64,000 nt of DNA from Thalassospira australica (GCF_000763295.1 NZ_JRJE01000030.1:1-64000); one strand, 5' to 3'; counted from the stretch's first letter, positions 9,332-18,770 are shown. Program-made: numbers and translations. The notes: generated by a model from the sequence alone, not told the origin.

Positions 9332-10216
9332 TTAGCCCATCCGTTCGGATGCGTAGCTTCCCGGGCTTGGCGGGAAGACAATCGTGCGATTGCCGTTGAT
9401 GAAGGAACGGTGATGGATATGGGCGTGAACTGCGCGCGCCAGAACCTGGCTTTCAACGTCGCGGCCAATTGACACATAATCCGCCGAATTCTGCGCATGG
9501 GTGATGCGCGCAATGTCCTGTTCGATGATCGGGCCTTCATCAAGGTCGGCGGTGACATAATGCGCGGTCGCACCGATCAGTTTCACGCCACGTTCATAGG
9601 CCTGGCGATAGGGGTTGGCCCCCTTGAAACTTGGCAGGAATGAATGGTGGATGTTGATTATTTTGCCGCTCATCTTCTTGCACAGGCTGTCTGACAGGAC
9701 CTGCATGTAGCGCGCCAGAACAATCAGTTCGACGTCATAATCCGCAACAATATCAAGAAGTTTTTGCTCTGCTTCGGGTTTGTTGTCCTTGGTCACGCGA
9801 ATGTGGTGGAACGGGATGTCGTGATTGACGACAACCTTCTGATAATCAAGGTGGTTGGAGACAACACCGACGATATCAATCGGCAAAGCACCGATTTTCC
9901 AGCGATAGAGCAAATCGTTCAGGCAGTGGCCAAAGCGCGACACCATCAGAAGAACTTTCATCTTCTCGGAACTGTCGCGAATTTCATAGGTCATGCCATG
10001 TTTGGCTGCCGGGGCTGCAAACCCGTTGATGAGGGTTTCCTGATCAACACCTTCTTCGCTGACGAATGCAACGCGCATGAAAAACAAACCTGTTTCCAGG
10101 TCATCGAACTGGGAACTGTCAGTGATGTTGCAACCGTGATCGGCCAAATACGTGGAAATGGCGGCAACGACCCCGCGCTGGGAGTCACACGAAACGGTCA
10201 GAACGTAGCTTTTCAT
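9332..10216 (-). CDS. purU: Formyltetrahydrofolate deformylase
   Basis: A 294-residue protein with an N-terminal ACT domain (about 1-85, starting SYVLTVSCDSQRGVVAAIS) and a formyltransferase-fold C-terminal domain. The catalytic region INIHHSFLPSFKGANPY and the DEGPIIEQD stretch hold the conserved Asn, His and Asp. It hydrolyses 10-formyl-THF to THF and formate, balancing the one-carbon pool in the cytosol; the ACT domain is the regulatory site for methionine/glycine in E. coli. It lies 181 bp downstream of argE. Confidence 0.93.
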   Translation of the reverse strand: MKSYVLTVSCDSQRGVVAAISTYLADHGCNITDSSQFDDLETGLFFMRVAFVSEEGVDQETLINGFAAPAAKHGMTYEIRDSSEKMKVLLMVSRFGHCLNDLLYRWKIGALPIDIVGVVSNHLDYQKVVVNHDIPFHHIRVTKDNKPEAEQKLLDIVADYDVELIVLARYMQVLSDSLCKKMSGKIINIHHSFLPSFKGANPYRQAYERGVKLIGATAHYVTADLDEGPIIEQDIARITHAQNSADYVSIGRDVESQVLARAVHAHIHHRSFINGNRTIVFPPSPGSYASERMG

Positions 10217-10252
10217 CTCGTCTGGCTTTCAAGTTATCTGCACATAAGAATT

Positions 10253-10290
10253 GCCCGGCCCGTCAATCGAGGCGCGAAACAGGGCCGGGC
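10253..10290 (-). other. GC-rich hairpin between argE and purU
   Basis: GCCCGGCCC and GGGCCGGGC form a perfect 9-bp stem with a 20-base loop, in the 181-bp gap between two minus-strand genes. No T run follows on the minus strand. It could be a leader structure of purU or a weak terminator of argE. Confidence 0.45.
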
Positions 10291-10397
10291 GGATGGATTA
10301 GATATCAACTGTGTTCTCATGTTCCCAGTAGGAAAAATGAGAAACACAAGAATTTTACCCATAACCCCACGTTTGGCGCGGTGGGATGCCCACGAGG

Positions 10398-11576
10398 TTA
10401 CTTGACCAACACGCCCACAAGCTTATCAAGAAACACCTCGCAGCGGCCCAATTGATCCAGTTCGATGAACTCGTCTGGTTTGTGGGCCTGTTCGATGCTT
10501 CCCGGGCCGCAAACGACGGTCGGGATATCGCCAAGGGCGGAAAAAACGCCTGCTTCTGTGCCGAAGCTGACTTTGCCGGTGGTGTTTGCGCCGGTCAGTG
10601 CCATAACAAGTTTGGTGACTTCTTCGTCATCACCGGTGGCAAGGCCGGGCATATCGGAAATAACTTCGATCTCGACCCCGACGTCGTCGTAATTTTCGCG
10701 CATCTCGGGCACAAGGGTGTTTTCGATATAATCGTAAATCTGCGCTTTCAGGGCGTCGCGGTCATCATTGGGCAGATTGCGGAACTCGAAATCGACAAAA
10801 CAATCCTGCGGAATGATATTAAGCTGCGTACCGCCCTTGATAACACCTGTGTGGAAGGTGGTGTGATTTGGCACGAACTCGTCATCATGCGGGCCCTCAT
10901 CACGGCATTTACGACCAAGCTTGCGAAGGTGGGTGACAAATTCGGATGCAAATTCGACTGCATTCACGCCTTCGGACGGAAGCGATGAATGGCCCGATCG
11001 GCCGGTGAAATGTGCGCGTGCAGAAAACTTGCCCTTGTGCTGGGTGATGACCTTCATTTCGGTCGGTTCACCGACAATGCACATGGCCGGTTTGTGGGGC
11101 AGGTTCTTTATGGCTTCGACCAGACTGGGCACCCCAAGACATCCGACTTCCTCGTCATAGGTGAACGCCAGATGGATCGGCACACGCAAATCCGCATTCT
11201 TGAAGGTTTCAGCCTTGGCCAGAAGACAGGCAAGAAATCCCTTCATGTCGCACGATCCGCGCCCATACAGCCTGTCGTCGCGAATATCGACCTCATAGGG
11301 ATCAGACGCCCAGTCCTGACCTTCTGTCGGGACCACGTCGCTATGACCCGACAGAATCACACCGCCATGCGCGGCCGGGCCGATTGATGCATAAAGATTG
11401 GCCTTTGTCCCGGAAGGATCGCGCACAACAAGGGTGTCATACCCCAGCCCGTCAAGGAATGCTTTTACCTCGTCAATCAGGGCCAGATTTGGCGTCATGC
11501 TGACAGACGGGTGGGCAATAAGTTTGCGGCACCATTCGATGGTGGCTTCTGATGGGGAAAGGGCGGCGGTAGTCAT
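10398..11576 (-). CDS. argE: Acetylornithine deacetylase (M20 peptidase family)
   Basis: A 392-residue zinc-dependent M20 hydrolase. The metal ligands are visible in [17 protein letters not shown] and YDEEVGCLG, and a GHSSLP dimerisation-domain motif follows. ArgE removes acetate from N-acetylornithine in arginine synthesis. The start overlaps the stop of the NAD kinase gene by four bases (ATGA), so the two are cotranslated. Other M20 amidohydrolases are possible, but the length and motifs match ArgE well. Confidence 0.87.
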   Translation of the reverse strand: MTTAALSPSEATIEWCRKLIAHPSVSMTPNLALIDEVKAFLDGLGYDTLVVRDPSGTKANLYASIGPAAHGGVILSGHSDVVPTEGQDWASDPYEVDIRDDRLYGRGSCDMKGFLACLLAKAETFKNADLRVPIHLAFTYDEEVGCLGVPSLVEAIKNLPHKPAMCIVGEPTEMKVITQHKGKFSARAHFTGRSGHSSLPSEGVNAVEFASEFVTHLRKLGRKCRDEGPHDDEFVPNHTTFHTGVIKGGTQLNIIPQDCFVDFEFRNLPNDDRDALKAQIYDYIENTLVPEMRENYDDVGVEIEVISDMPGLATGDDEEVTKLVMALTGANTTGKVSFGTEAGVFSALGDIPTVVCGPGSIEQAHKPDEFIELDQLGRCEVFLDKLVGVLVK

Positions 11577-12340
11577 TCGACAAATTGTTCCTTGAGGATA
11601 CGTTCTTCAAGATTGTGTTCCGGATCAAACATCAGCTTGATCTTCATGCTGCGGTCTTCGCGGATCTTCACATGGGAAACATCGCGAACCTCGGTATAGT
11701 CGGCCACGGCAGAAACCGGGCGCTTTTCGGGGTTTTCGATCTGAAAGACGACTTCGGCGCCATGGGGCAGAAGTGCTCCGCGCCAACGCCTGGGGCGAAA
11801 CGGGCTGATCGGTGTCAGGGCCAAAAGGCCGCTTCCCATCGGCAGGATCGGACCATGTGCGGACAGGTTATAGGCCGTGCTACCCGCTGGCGTGCATACA
11901 AGGGCGCCGTCACAGACCAGTTCGGCAAGGCGTTCAACGCCATCGACCTTGATGCGCAGCTTGGCGGCCTGACGGGTTTCGCGCAATAGCGACACTTCGT
12001 TAATGGCAAGCGCGCACAGGCTTTCGCCCGAAACGGTATGGGCTTCCATCTGAAGGGGATGGAGTTCGACAGTCTGGGCCTCGGCAATGCGATCGGTCAG
12101 GTTCATTTCGCGAAATTCGTTCATCAGAAACCCGACAGTGCCCCGGTTCATGCCATAAATTGGCACTTTGCGGCCCATGTAGCGGTGCAGGGTTTCAAGC
12201 ATGAAGCCATCCCCGCCAAGGGCGACAATCACTTCGGCCTTGTCCGGGGCAATGTGACCGTATCTGTGTTTTAGCCGATACATCGCATCCTGTGCGATTT
12301 TGGTTTCGGCTGCAACGAAGGCGATGGAATCAAGCTGCAT
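11573..12340 (-). CDS. nadK: NAD kinase
   Basis: This 255-residue protein carries the GGDG motif ([10 protein letters not shown]) and [12 protein letters not shown], the hallmarks of ATP-NAD kinase, plus [16 protein letters not shown]. It phosphorylates NAD to NADP. The open frame extends to 12418, but the upstream 26 residues have no family counterpart, and the alphaproteobacterial enzymes of about 255 residues begin where the ATG at 12340 does. It is the first gene of a pair with argE. Confidence 0.9.
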   Translation of the reverse strand: MQLDSIAFVAAETKIAQDAMYRLKHRYGHIAPDKAEVIVALGGDGFMLETLHRYMGRKVPIYGMNRGTVGFLMNEFREMNLTDRIAEAQTVELHPLQMEAHTVSGESLCALAINEVSLLRETRQAAKLRIKVDGVERLAELVCDGALVCTPAGSTAYNLSAHGPILPMGSGLLALTPISPFRPRRWRGALLPHGAEVVFQIENPEKRPVSAVADYTEVRDVSHVKIREDRSMKIKLMFDPEHNLEERILKEQFVE

Positions 12341-12589
12341 CTGCGATCCGACGGATAATTGGGGCTGGGCCCACAAGGGCATTGCGAACAATAGAGTACG
12401 CTTTGGCTTTAATTGCAAGGGGCTGCATGATGCGCAGCCAAGTTGCCCAATGCAACTCTGGTTTCGGACCTAGCTGGTCGTATGATTGACCTTTGTCTGA
12501 AAAGAGGGGAACCTGTTTGAGGCTGGACTCATTAAATTGATTTGAATGGGGCCTGACCCAAAACAACAAAAGCAATTTAGATCGGCTTC

Positions 12590-13324
12590 ATGTCAAAAGA
12601 ACCTTTTAGTTTCTCGGCTGCTCTTTCGCGAATTTCGCGTCCAGATGATCCTTCTGATGACGCGGTTCTCGAAGTTGACGAACATATGGAGCTGGAGGGC
12701 GTTTCCGACAACGCATTGGTCCCCAAAAGGGTGCGTGACCCTGATGCGACCCGGCAAAAGCTTCTTGATGCCGCCTTTGGTGAAATTCGGCGTGCCGGGT
12801 TTGGCGGTGCATCAATTAACAACATCCTGGAGAACAGCGGTTCCACCAAGGGGGCGCTGTATCATCACTTTTCCGGGAAGGCCAAACTGGTCAATGCGGT
12901 GATTGAGGAATGCCTGCCGGGCTATGTTGATGAAGTTTGGCTTAATGACCTTGAAGATGCCGATGATATCTTGCCCGTCCTGATGGAACAGGTCGACCGC
13001 CTTGGCGGTGAGAATGCGCCAAGCCTGCTTGAAGGCGGCTGTCCGCTTGCCCGTCTTGCGTCGGGTGCGGGGGAACTTGATGAAAACCTGCGCAAACGCA
13101 TTGATGGTGTGTATCGCTACTGGCGCCGCGGATTGGCGTCCCACATCGGCAAGGCGCAATTTAACAAAACCGTGCGCACGGATGTCGAACCATCCGCTGT
13201 TGCCGAATTTATTATTGCCGCCTTGCACGGGTTCCTTACGCGCCCGCCCGCCTTGCGCAATCTGGAAACCCAGGATTCATTTGCCCGCGAGTTTGCGCGA
13301 TATCTGAATAACCTGCGCCCTTAA
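12590..13324 (+). CDS. TetR/AcrR-family transcriptional regulator
   Basis: A 244-residue protein. After a polar N-terminal extension of about 45 residues comes a TetR helix-turn-helix (ATRQKLLDAAF through GALYHHFSGKAKLVNAVIEE, about 45-95). The C-terminal ligand domain contains the GCPLARLASG stretch seen in LmrA/YxaF-like TetR proteins. It is transcribed divergently from nadK-argE across 249 bp; its targets are not evident. No clear ribosome-binding site precedes the ATG. Confidence 0.85.
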   Translation: MSKEPFSFSAALSRISRPDDPSDDAVLEVDEHMELEGVSDNALVPKRVRDPDATRQKLLDAAFGEIRRAGFGGASINNILENSGSTKGALYHHFSGKAKLVNAVIEECLPGYVDEVWLNDLEDADDILPVLMEQVDRLGGENAPSLLEGGCPLARLASGAGELDENLRKRIDGVYRYWRRGLASHIGKAQFNKTVRTDVEPSAVAEFIIAALHGFLTRPPALRNLETQDSFAREFARYLNNLRP

Positions 13325-13486
13325 AACATTTTCCCATTAACGGAATGGCGTGACGTTTTTGCCGAAAATATACACCTACGCATATTAAACAATAAATAAG
13401 TGTTGTTTTGATAGTATTGACAAATTTTTGTGTTTGATTAAGTAGTGGGTACAAATTCATAACGTTTAATGTTGGAGACAAGCCCC

Positions 13487-14410
13487 ATGCGTTCTCTTGT
13501 ACTTTCTGCTGTTGCAGCAGTCGCATTCACCTTCGCAGGTGGCGTCGCACAGGCCGAGCGCCTGACAGAAAAGCCGTTGGTAGATGCCAACTGGGTCGAG
13601 GAAAACCTTGATAACCCGTCGCTGGTAGTTGTCGACATTCGTTCGCTGACCAAAGATGGCAGCCCCTATGAGGCGGGTCACATTCCCGGTGCGGTTTATG
13701 CCCCCTATGGCAAGTTTGGCTGGCGGGCAAAGGTCGACAATGTTGTTGGCATGCTGCCGCCGGTTGATGTGATCTCCAAACGGATCGGGTCGCTTGGTAT
13801 CGACAATGACAAGCAGGTCGTTGTTGTCCCGGCAGGCCAAAACAGTTCGGACTTCGGGTCGGCAACCCGTGTGTATTGGACCTTCAAGGTTCTTGGCCAT
13901 GATGCGGTCACAATTCTCGATGGCGGTCAACGCGCATGGAATGCTGCGGGCAAGTCTGTTTCCCAGGATGCTGTTGCACCAACCACGGTGGCCTTTAACG
14001 CGAACTTCCGCCCTGAGCTGGTGGCCTCGGCAGAAGATGTTGCCAAGGCGCGTGAAAATGGTGTCGAGCTGATTGATGCCCGTCCGGAATCGCAGTTCAC
14101 TGGCAAGGCAAAAAGCGGTGTTGTAGCCCGCCCGGGTGCCATCCCGGGGGCAAAAAACATCTCCCAGTCTGAATTTTACAACGATCAGGACGGTGCCTTT
14201 GTCGCCTCTGACGTGATTGAAACGCTTGTTGCTGATGCAGGTGTATCAACGGACGCCAAGGAAATCACCTATTGCAACACCGGTCACTGGGCGTCGGTTG
14301 CCTGGTTTGGTCTGTCCGAAGTGATGGGCAACAAGAACACCGCGATGTATGATGGCTCCATGACCGAATGGGCTGCTGATCCGAACCGTGAAATGGTTAT
14401 TCCTGAATAA
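13487..14410 (+). CDS. Exported two-domain rhodanese sulfurtransferase
   Basis: A 307-residue protein with a signal peptide (MRSLVLSAVAAVAFTFAGGVAQA) followed by two rhodanese domains. The first has no active-site Cys (the loop is VVVPAGQNSSD); the second has the catalytic cysteine in EITYCNTGHWAS. It should move sulfane sulfur from thiosulfate or a persulfide in the periplasm. The start at 13487 follows GGAG with nine bases of spacing; the ATG at 13469 overlaps that site and is rejected. It is followed by a YeeE/YedE transporter and a cysteine-repeat protein, which together suggest a sulfur-handling operon. Confidence 0.88.
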   Translation: MRSLVLSAVAAVAFTFAGGVAQAERLTEKPLVDANWVEENLDNPSLVVVDIRSLTKDGSPYEAGHIPGAVYAPYGKFGWRAKVDNVVGMLPPVDVISKRIGSLGIDNDKQVVVVPAGQNSSDFGSATRVYWTFKVLGHDAVTILDGGQRAWNAAGKSVSQDAVAPTTVAFNANFRPELVASAEDVAKARENGVELIDARPESQFTGKAKSGVVARPGAIPGAKNISQSEFYNDQDGAFVASDVIETLVADAGVSTDAKEITYCNTGHWASVAWFGLSEVMGNKNTAMYDGSMTEWAADPNREMVIPE

Positions 14411-14449
14411 TCGGGTTTCCTGACGGTATCTTGTCAGTCAGAACAGTTT

Positions 14450-14480
14450 GAACGGAACCGGCTCACGACCGGTTCCGTTC
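14450..14480 (+). other. Intra-operon hairpin between rhodanese and YeeE genes
   Basis: GAACGGAACCGG and CCGGTTCCGTTC form a perfect 12-bp stem with a seven-base loop, 38 bases before the next start. There is no uninterrupted T run, so it is more likely an attenuator or mRNA stabiliser than a full terminator. Confidence 0.5.
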
Positions 14481-14518
14481 GCGTTTCCGCAATTGATTTC
14501 AGGTTACAGAGCGTCACC

Positions 14519-15730
14519 ATGTCTGAAACGACCCTAAAAGCACGCCCGGAAAGCCCGGGTTTTAATTTCGACAAAGGGCCAGCAGCGATTACTGCCGTCC
14601 TGTTTGTTGTTGTCGGCATCGCCATTTCACAAGCTGTTGACCTTAAACAGGCCGTTCTTTACGGGCTGGGCGGGGTGCTTGGCATTGCGCTGTATCATGC
14701 TTCGTTCGGTTTTACCGGCGGCTGGCGGCGTTTTTCGGTTGAGAAGCGCGGGCGGGCCCTGCGTGCACAGCTTTTGATGATCGGCGTTGCGGCTGCGGCA
14801 TTCATTCCGATACTGGCCCTTGGCAATCCGTTGGGTGGGGCGGTTGCCGGTGCGATTGCACCGGTTGGCATGTCGGTTCTGATCGGTGCTTTTTTGTTTG
14901 GTCTTGGCATGCAGCTTGGTGGGGGCTGTGGCTCTGGCACGTTGTTCACCGTTGGGGGTGGTAGTGCGCGGATGCTGTTGACGCTGGTGTTCTTTATCAT
15001 CGGTGCAGTAATCGGTACGGCGCATTTGCCCATGTGGCTTGAACTGCCAAGCCTGCCGCCAATGAGCCTTGGACGTGAATTTGGCATCAGTGGCGGTCTT
15101 GTCGTGACCTTTGGCGGGTTGGCGTTGGTGGCGTTGCTGACAATATTCGTCGAAAAGCGTGCTCATGGCGGGCTTGAAGTTGTCTCAAGCGCGCCGCGTG
15201 CAGGGATCGCACGATTTATCCACGGCCCATGGCCGCTGGTTTGGACAGGCTTGCTGTTGGCGGGCTTGAACATCGCGACGCTTTTGATCGCGGGACATCC
15301 GTGGTCAATTACGTTTGGCTTTGGCCTTTGGGGCGCAAAGATCGCGCAAGTGATCGGTATCCCGGTTGAAACGTGGGAATTCTGGAACTGGGGTGGTCCG
15401 GCATATGCGCTGGGCAACTCGGTTTTGCAGGATAATACCTCTGTTATGAATTTCGGCATCGTCATTGGTGCAGCCTTTGCCGCCGCCCTTGCGGGCAAAT
15501 TTGCGCCAAAGGTATCCGTGCCGGTTGCGTCCCTATTGGCCGCAGCGATTGGCGGGTTGCTTATGGGCTATGGCGCGCGATTGGCATTTGGATGCAACAT
15601 CGGCGCGTTCTTTAGCGGCATCGCATCAGGCAGTGTGCATGGCTGGTTGTGGTTTGCCCTGGCCTTTGCAGGCAGTTGGGTTGGCATTGCCCTGCGTCCG
15701 ATCTTTGGAATGGATGGTTTCCGGAAATGA
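14519..15730 (+). CDS. YeeE/YedE-family thiosulfate/sulfur transporter
   Basis: A 403-residue multi-spanning membrane protein. Two repeated halves each carry the conserved cysteine motif of the family: GGGCGSGTLFTVGGGS in the first and FGCNIGAFFSGIASG in the second. Characterised YeeE proteins take up thiosulfate through such cysteine relays. The gene lies between an exported rhodanese and a cysteine-repeat protein; its TGA overlaps the next ATG by four bases, implying coupled translation. The exact substrate (thiosulfate or another sulfur species) is not shown by sequence. Confidence 0.9.
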   Translation: MSETTLKARPESPGFNFDKGPAAITAVLFVVVGIAISQAVDLKQAVLYGLGGVLGIALYHASFGFTGGWRRFSVEKRGRALRAQLLMIGVAAAAFIPILALGNPLGGAVAGAIAPVGMSVLIGAFLFGLGMQLGGGCGSGTLFTVGGGSARMLLTLVFFIIGAVIGTAHLPMWLELPSLPPMSLGREFGISGGLVVTFGGLALVALLTIFVEKRAHGGLEVVSSAPRAGIARFIHGPWPLVWTGLLLAGLNIATLLIAGHPWSITFGFGLWGAKIAQVIGIPVETWEFWNWGGPAYALGNSVLQDNTSVMNFGIVIGAAFAAALAGKFAPKVSVPVASLLAAAIGGLLMGYGARLAFGCNIGAFFSGIASGSVHGWLWFALAFAGSWVGIALRPIFGMDGFRK

Positions 15731-16293
15731 GTGAGAAAAATACAATCCTGTTTGGGGCGGTCTTTTTGGCAGCGAGCGGCGCGGTGGCGCTGGACCATTA
15801 CAGCCATACGGCAAACATCCCCGCGATTGCCAACCCGGCACCGGCCAAGCAGCCCGCCGCAGGCAGCAATCCTTGTGCTGCCAATCCATGTGCAGCGAAT
15901 CTCTGCGCGGCGACCCCCTGCGCAGCGAACCCATGTGCAGCGAATCCATGTGCAGCGAATCCATGTGGCGCAGCGAATCCTTGTGCGGCGGTGTCATCCA
16001 ATCCATGTGGCGCGGGTTACAACCCCTGCGCCGCGGCGAATCCCTGCGCGGCCGTGTCGGGGAATCCTTGTGGGGCCAACCCGTGTGGTGCCGGATACAA
16101 TCCGTGCAGTGCAGGAAATCCTTGTGCGGCAAATCCATGTGCAGCAGCCCCGATGAGCAGTAATCCTTGTGCTGCGTATAACCCCTGCGCGGGGGCATCG
16201 CCGTGTGGCGCGTCACCCTGTGCACCGGCGGCAAGCAACCCTTGTGCGGCCTATAATCCGTGTGCGGCGGCCAATCCCTGTGCTGCATATTGA
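15727..16293 (+). CDS. Cysteine-repeat (NPCAA) protein in sulfur operon
   Basis: The 188-residue protein starts at an ATG overlapping the previous stop (ATGA). Residues 7-22 form a hydrophobic segment (signal anchor or signal peptide), then an Ala/Pro linker, then from residue 49 to the end tandem degenerate repeats of the type NPCAA, giving 23 cysteines at mostly five- to eight-residue spacing and almost no charged residues. I do not recognise a named family. Possible roles are metal binding, a persulfide or polysulfide carrier, or a disulfide-linked scaffold; its coupling to a rhodanese and a YeeE transporter favours sulfur chemistry. A longer frame from 15649 exists but runs inside yeeE. 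Confidence 0.82.
   Translation: MSEKNTILFGAVFLAASGAVALDHYSHTANIPAIANPAPAKQPAAGSNPCAANPCAANLCAATPCAANPCAANPCAANPCGAANPCAAVSSNPCGAGYNPCAAANPCAAVSGNPCGANPCGAGYNPCSAGNPCAANPCAAAPMSSNPCAAYNPCAGASPCGASPCAPAASNPCAAYNPCAAANPCAAY
15862..16290 (+). repeat. Degenerate tandem repeat encoding NPCAA
   Basis: Repeats of about 15-24 bp (core AATCCATGTGCAGCG and variants) encode the cysteine repeats. The best-conserved run is around 15920-15970, where three near-identical 15-bp units follow each other; variation elsewhere is largely synonymous or in the linker codons. Confidence 0.85.
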
Positions 16294-16617
16294 TCGATCA
16301 AAGGGTATTGATGTTGATGATGTGAACATGGCCCGGCGTGCAATTCTGCCGGGCTTGTTTGCGTTAAACGCGGGGCTTTAACAAATAACCCGTTTGACAA
16401 GCTGATAAAACTCTGCGCATGGTGTCGCTGATATTTGACCGCTACAGAAGCGTAGAGGGAATGAAAGTTCCCTACTGTTGAGTGGTTAACGTAAGAACGC
16501 ATTGAGGTGTCCAGCTACGCGGATGCTTCCTGAACTGCAAGGCGCAGACCTGATTACTATATTTTACCGGGCGAAGTCCCAGCTGTCTGCAGCCTCCAAT
16601 TTACGAGTTACCCTTAT
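16294..16617 (+). other. Gene-free stretch: terminator plus long leader of the helicase gene
   Basis: This 324-bp region holds the terminator at 16331-16360 and then about 250 bp without a credible gene. It contains a TTGACA box at 16394-16399 without a convincing -10 partner, and a small hairpin GGGAA/TTCCC at 16459-16473. A long structured leader would be in keeping with cold-inducible DEAD-box helicase mRNAs, but that is an inference. Confidence 0.4.
16331..16360 (+). terminator. Terminator of the sulfur operon
   Basis: GCCCGGC and GCCGGGC form a 7-bp GC-rich stem with a ten-base loop, followed by TTGTTT, 38 bases after the cysteine-repeat gene. Confidence 0.65.
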
Positions 16618-18405
16618 TTGACCCAGTTTTCCGAACTCGGCCTGGCCGAGCCGGTCCTTCGCGCACTTGCGCAAGAAGGCTATGACGCGCCGACCCCAAT
16701 TCAGGCGCAGTCCATCCCGTCCCTGCTGGAAGGCAAGGACCTGCTTGGTATCGCTCAGACCGGTACCGGCAAGACGGCAGCATTCGCGTTGCCGATTCTT
16801 GATCGTCTTTCCAAAACCGAAGGCCGTACGCCCAAAGGTGCCTGCCGTGTGCTGGTCCTGGCCCCGACGCGCGAACTCGCAGCACAGATCGGTGACAGCT
16901 TCCGTGCCTATGGCCGTTTCCTCAATACCCGCGTTGCGGTTGTTGTTGGGGGAGTTGCGCCAGGCCCGCAGATCAAGGCAATCAACCCCGGTGTCGAGGT
17001 TCTTGTCGCGACTCCCGGTCGTTTGCTTGACCATGTCGACAGCGGCAAGCTCAGCTTGAAACATGTTGATGTTGTTGTCCTTGATGAGGCCGACCATATG
17101 CTTGATCTTGGCTTCTTGCCGCCGATCAAGCGCATCATCAAAATGTTGCCGCGCAATCGCCAGAACCTTTTCTTCTCTGCCACCATGCCTGGCCAGATCG
17201 GCCAGTTGGCAGGCGATATGCTGTCAGATCCGGTGAAAGTATCGGTCACGCCGGTTGCCACCACGCAAGAGCGTGTCGAGCAGTCGGTCTACCTGATCGA
17301 ACGCACCCGCAAGCGTCAGCTTCTGGCAGAGCTTCTGGACAATCCAGTTTTCAAACGCACACTGGTCTTTACCCGCACCAAGCGTGGGGCGGATCGTGTT
17401 GCGCGCCATCTTGAAGCCAACAAAATCAGTGCCGCCGCAATTCATGGCAATAAAAGCCAGAATCAGCGCGAGCGTGCCCTGAATGCCTTCAAGGATGGTC
17501 AGATCAATGTGCTGGTCGCAACCGACATTGCCGCACGCGGTATTGATGTCGATAGTGTCAGCCACGTTGTGAACTTCGAACTTCCGAACGTTCCGGAAAG
17601 CTATGTCCACCGTATTGGCCGTACGGCCCGTGGTGGTGCAAGCGGAACCGCGATTGCGTTCTGTGACGAAGAAGAACGTGGTCTGCTGCGTGATATCGAA
17701 CGCACCACCCGTCAGTCGATCCCTGTGATTGATCGCCGTGATGCCAAGGCAGCGGCCGCTCAGGAAGCAGAATCTGCCGAGGCCCGTGAAGCCAACCGTG
17801 GACGTCGTTCCAACGGTGGTGGTCAGGCGCGCGGCAATGCTGGTCGTGGTGGCGCAGGCGGTAATCGTGGCAATGGCAATGGTCGTGGTGGTCGTAATGA
17901 TGCACGTGGTGGCAATGCGCCACGCCGTGATCGCGATGATGCCCGCAAGACAAATCAGCGCCGTAACGGCGAAGGTTCAGTCAATGCAAGCAACGATACA
18001 GTTTCTGCGGCACCGTCCAACCCGGCATTGGAAAAATCCAAAAGCCGTTACAAGGGCGGACTTAAGTCCAAACCTGTGAATGGTCGTGGCAATGGCAGCG
18101 AAACAGGCGCCAGCCACAATGACGGTCGCAAACGTCCCGCCAAAAAGGTTGATTCCAACGGCAATCGCCGGGATCGGCCAAAGGGCGATAATTCAATTTC
18201 TTCCGGTTTGTCCTTTATGGGCAGCACCGAGGAACGCCGCGCGAATGGTAACGGGGGCAATGGCGCCCGGACTGCCAAACCGCAAGGCAAGCGCGGCGGT
18301 GCAAACCGCAATCGCAATCAACGCGGCGCACAATCTGGCGGGCAGCCAGGCGGTGCGGGTCGCAACAACTCTTCGGGAAAACAGTCGCAGCGTGAACGCG
18401 CCTGA
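16618..18405 (+). CDS. DEAD-box RNA helicase with RGG/Asn-rich tail
   Basis: A 595-residue protein. The helicase core fills residues 1-375: Q motif (FSELGLAEPVLRAL), Walker A AQTGTGKTA, DEAD box VLDEADHML, SAT motif FFSATMP and motif VI HRIGRTARGG. Residues from about 385 form a low-complexity tail rich in Arg, Gly and Asn, typical of RhlE-like helicases that bind structured RNA. The only start in frame after the upstream stop is TTG at 16618, with a weak ACGAG site. The neighbouring csp gene downstream suggests a cold-response context. Confidence 0.92.
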   Translation: MTQFSELGLAEPVLRALAQEGYDAPTPIQAQSIPSLLEGKDLLGIAQTGTGKTAAFALPILDRLSKTEGRTPKGACRVLVLAPTRELAAQIGDSFRAYGRFLNTRVAVVVGGVAPGPQIKAINPGVEVLVATPGRLLDHVDSGKLSLKHVDVVVLDEADHMLDLGFLPPIKRIIKMLPRNRQNLFFSATMPGQIGQLAGDMLSDPVKVSVTPVATTQERVEQSVYLIERTRKRQLLAELLDNPVFKRTLVFTRTKRGADRVARHLEANKISAAAIHGNKSQNQRERALNAFKDGQINVLVATDIAARGIDVDSVSHVVNFELPNVPESYVHRIGRTARGGASGTAIAFCDEEERGLLRDIERTTRQSIPVIDRRDAKAAAAQEAESAEAREANRGRRSNGGGQARGNAGRGGAGGNRGNGNGRGGRNDARGGNAPRRDRDDARKTNQRRNGEGSVNASNDTVSAAPSNPALEKSKSRYKGGLKSKPVNGRGNGSETGASHNDGRKRPAKKVDSNGNRRDRPKGDNSISSGLSFMGSTEERRANGNGGNGARTAKPQGKRGGANRNRNQRGAQSGGQPGGAGRNNSSGKQSQRERA

Positions 18406-18483
18406 TTGTTTTCCGAACCCTTATAGGCGCACCCACGCGGGGTGTGTCGTAACGCCAATCAATACTCGATAGGAGATTTAAAG

Positions 18484-18693
18484 ATGGCAACTGGTACCGT
18501 TAAATGGTTCAACGCAACTAAAGGTTTTGGTTTCATTCAGCCGGACGAAGGCGGAAATGACGTATTCCTGCACATCAGCGCCGTAGAACGCGCTGGCATG
18601 GGTCACCCGCAGGAAGGCGACAAAATCAACTACGAACTGCGTACCGACTCCCGTTCGGGCCGCGTTTCGGCTGATGACCTGACCGCTGCCTAA
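18484..18693 (+). CDS. Cold-shock protein (CspA family)
   Basis: A 69-residue single cold-shock domain. The RNA-binding motifs are intact: RNP1 KGFGFIQ and RNP2 VFLHIS. It acts as an RNA chaperone or antiterminator. The start at 18484 has a strong AGGAG site nine bases upstream; the longer frame from 18442 is not needed. It follows the helicase gene by 78 bp and ends in a strong terminator. Confidence 0.96.
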   Translation: MATGTVKWFNATKGFGFIQPDEGGNDVFLHISAVERAGMGHPQEGDKINYELRTDSRSGRVSADDLTAA

Positions 18694-18735
18694 TTCGGCT
18701 TGTCCTTCCTTGTGAAGGACACCGTATTAACGAAG

Positions 18736-18770
18736 CCCCCATCCGCGAAAGCGGGTGGGGGTTTTGTTTT
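18736..18770 (+). terminator. Strong terminator after csp
   Basis: CCCCCATCCGC and GCGGGTGGGGG form an 11-bp stem (one wobble) around a GAAA tetraloop, followed by TTTTGTTTT. Confidence 0.93.

Noticed and set aside
15626-16288. Minus-strand His/Arg-rich frame opposite the cysteine-repeat gene
   Set aside because: It only mirrors the NPCAA repeat DNA; the plus-strand frame has start overlap with yeeE, a hydrophobic N-terminus and a terminator after it.
15862-16290. Possible CRISPR-like tandem repeat
   Set aside because: The units are 15-24 bp, directly adjacent with no unique spacers, and in frame within a coding region; no cas genes are nearby.
16618-18405. Repetitive Arg/Gly/Asn tail as evidence of frameshift or fusion
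   Set aside because: Low-complexity basic tails are normal for RhlE-like helicases, and the frame is continuous to a normal stop.
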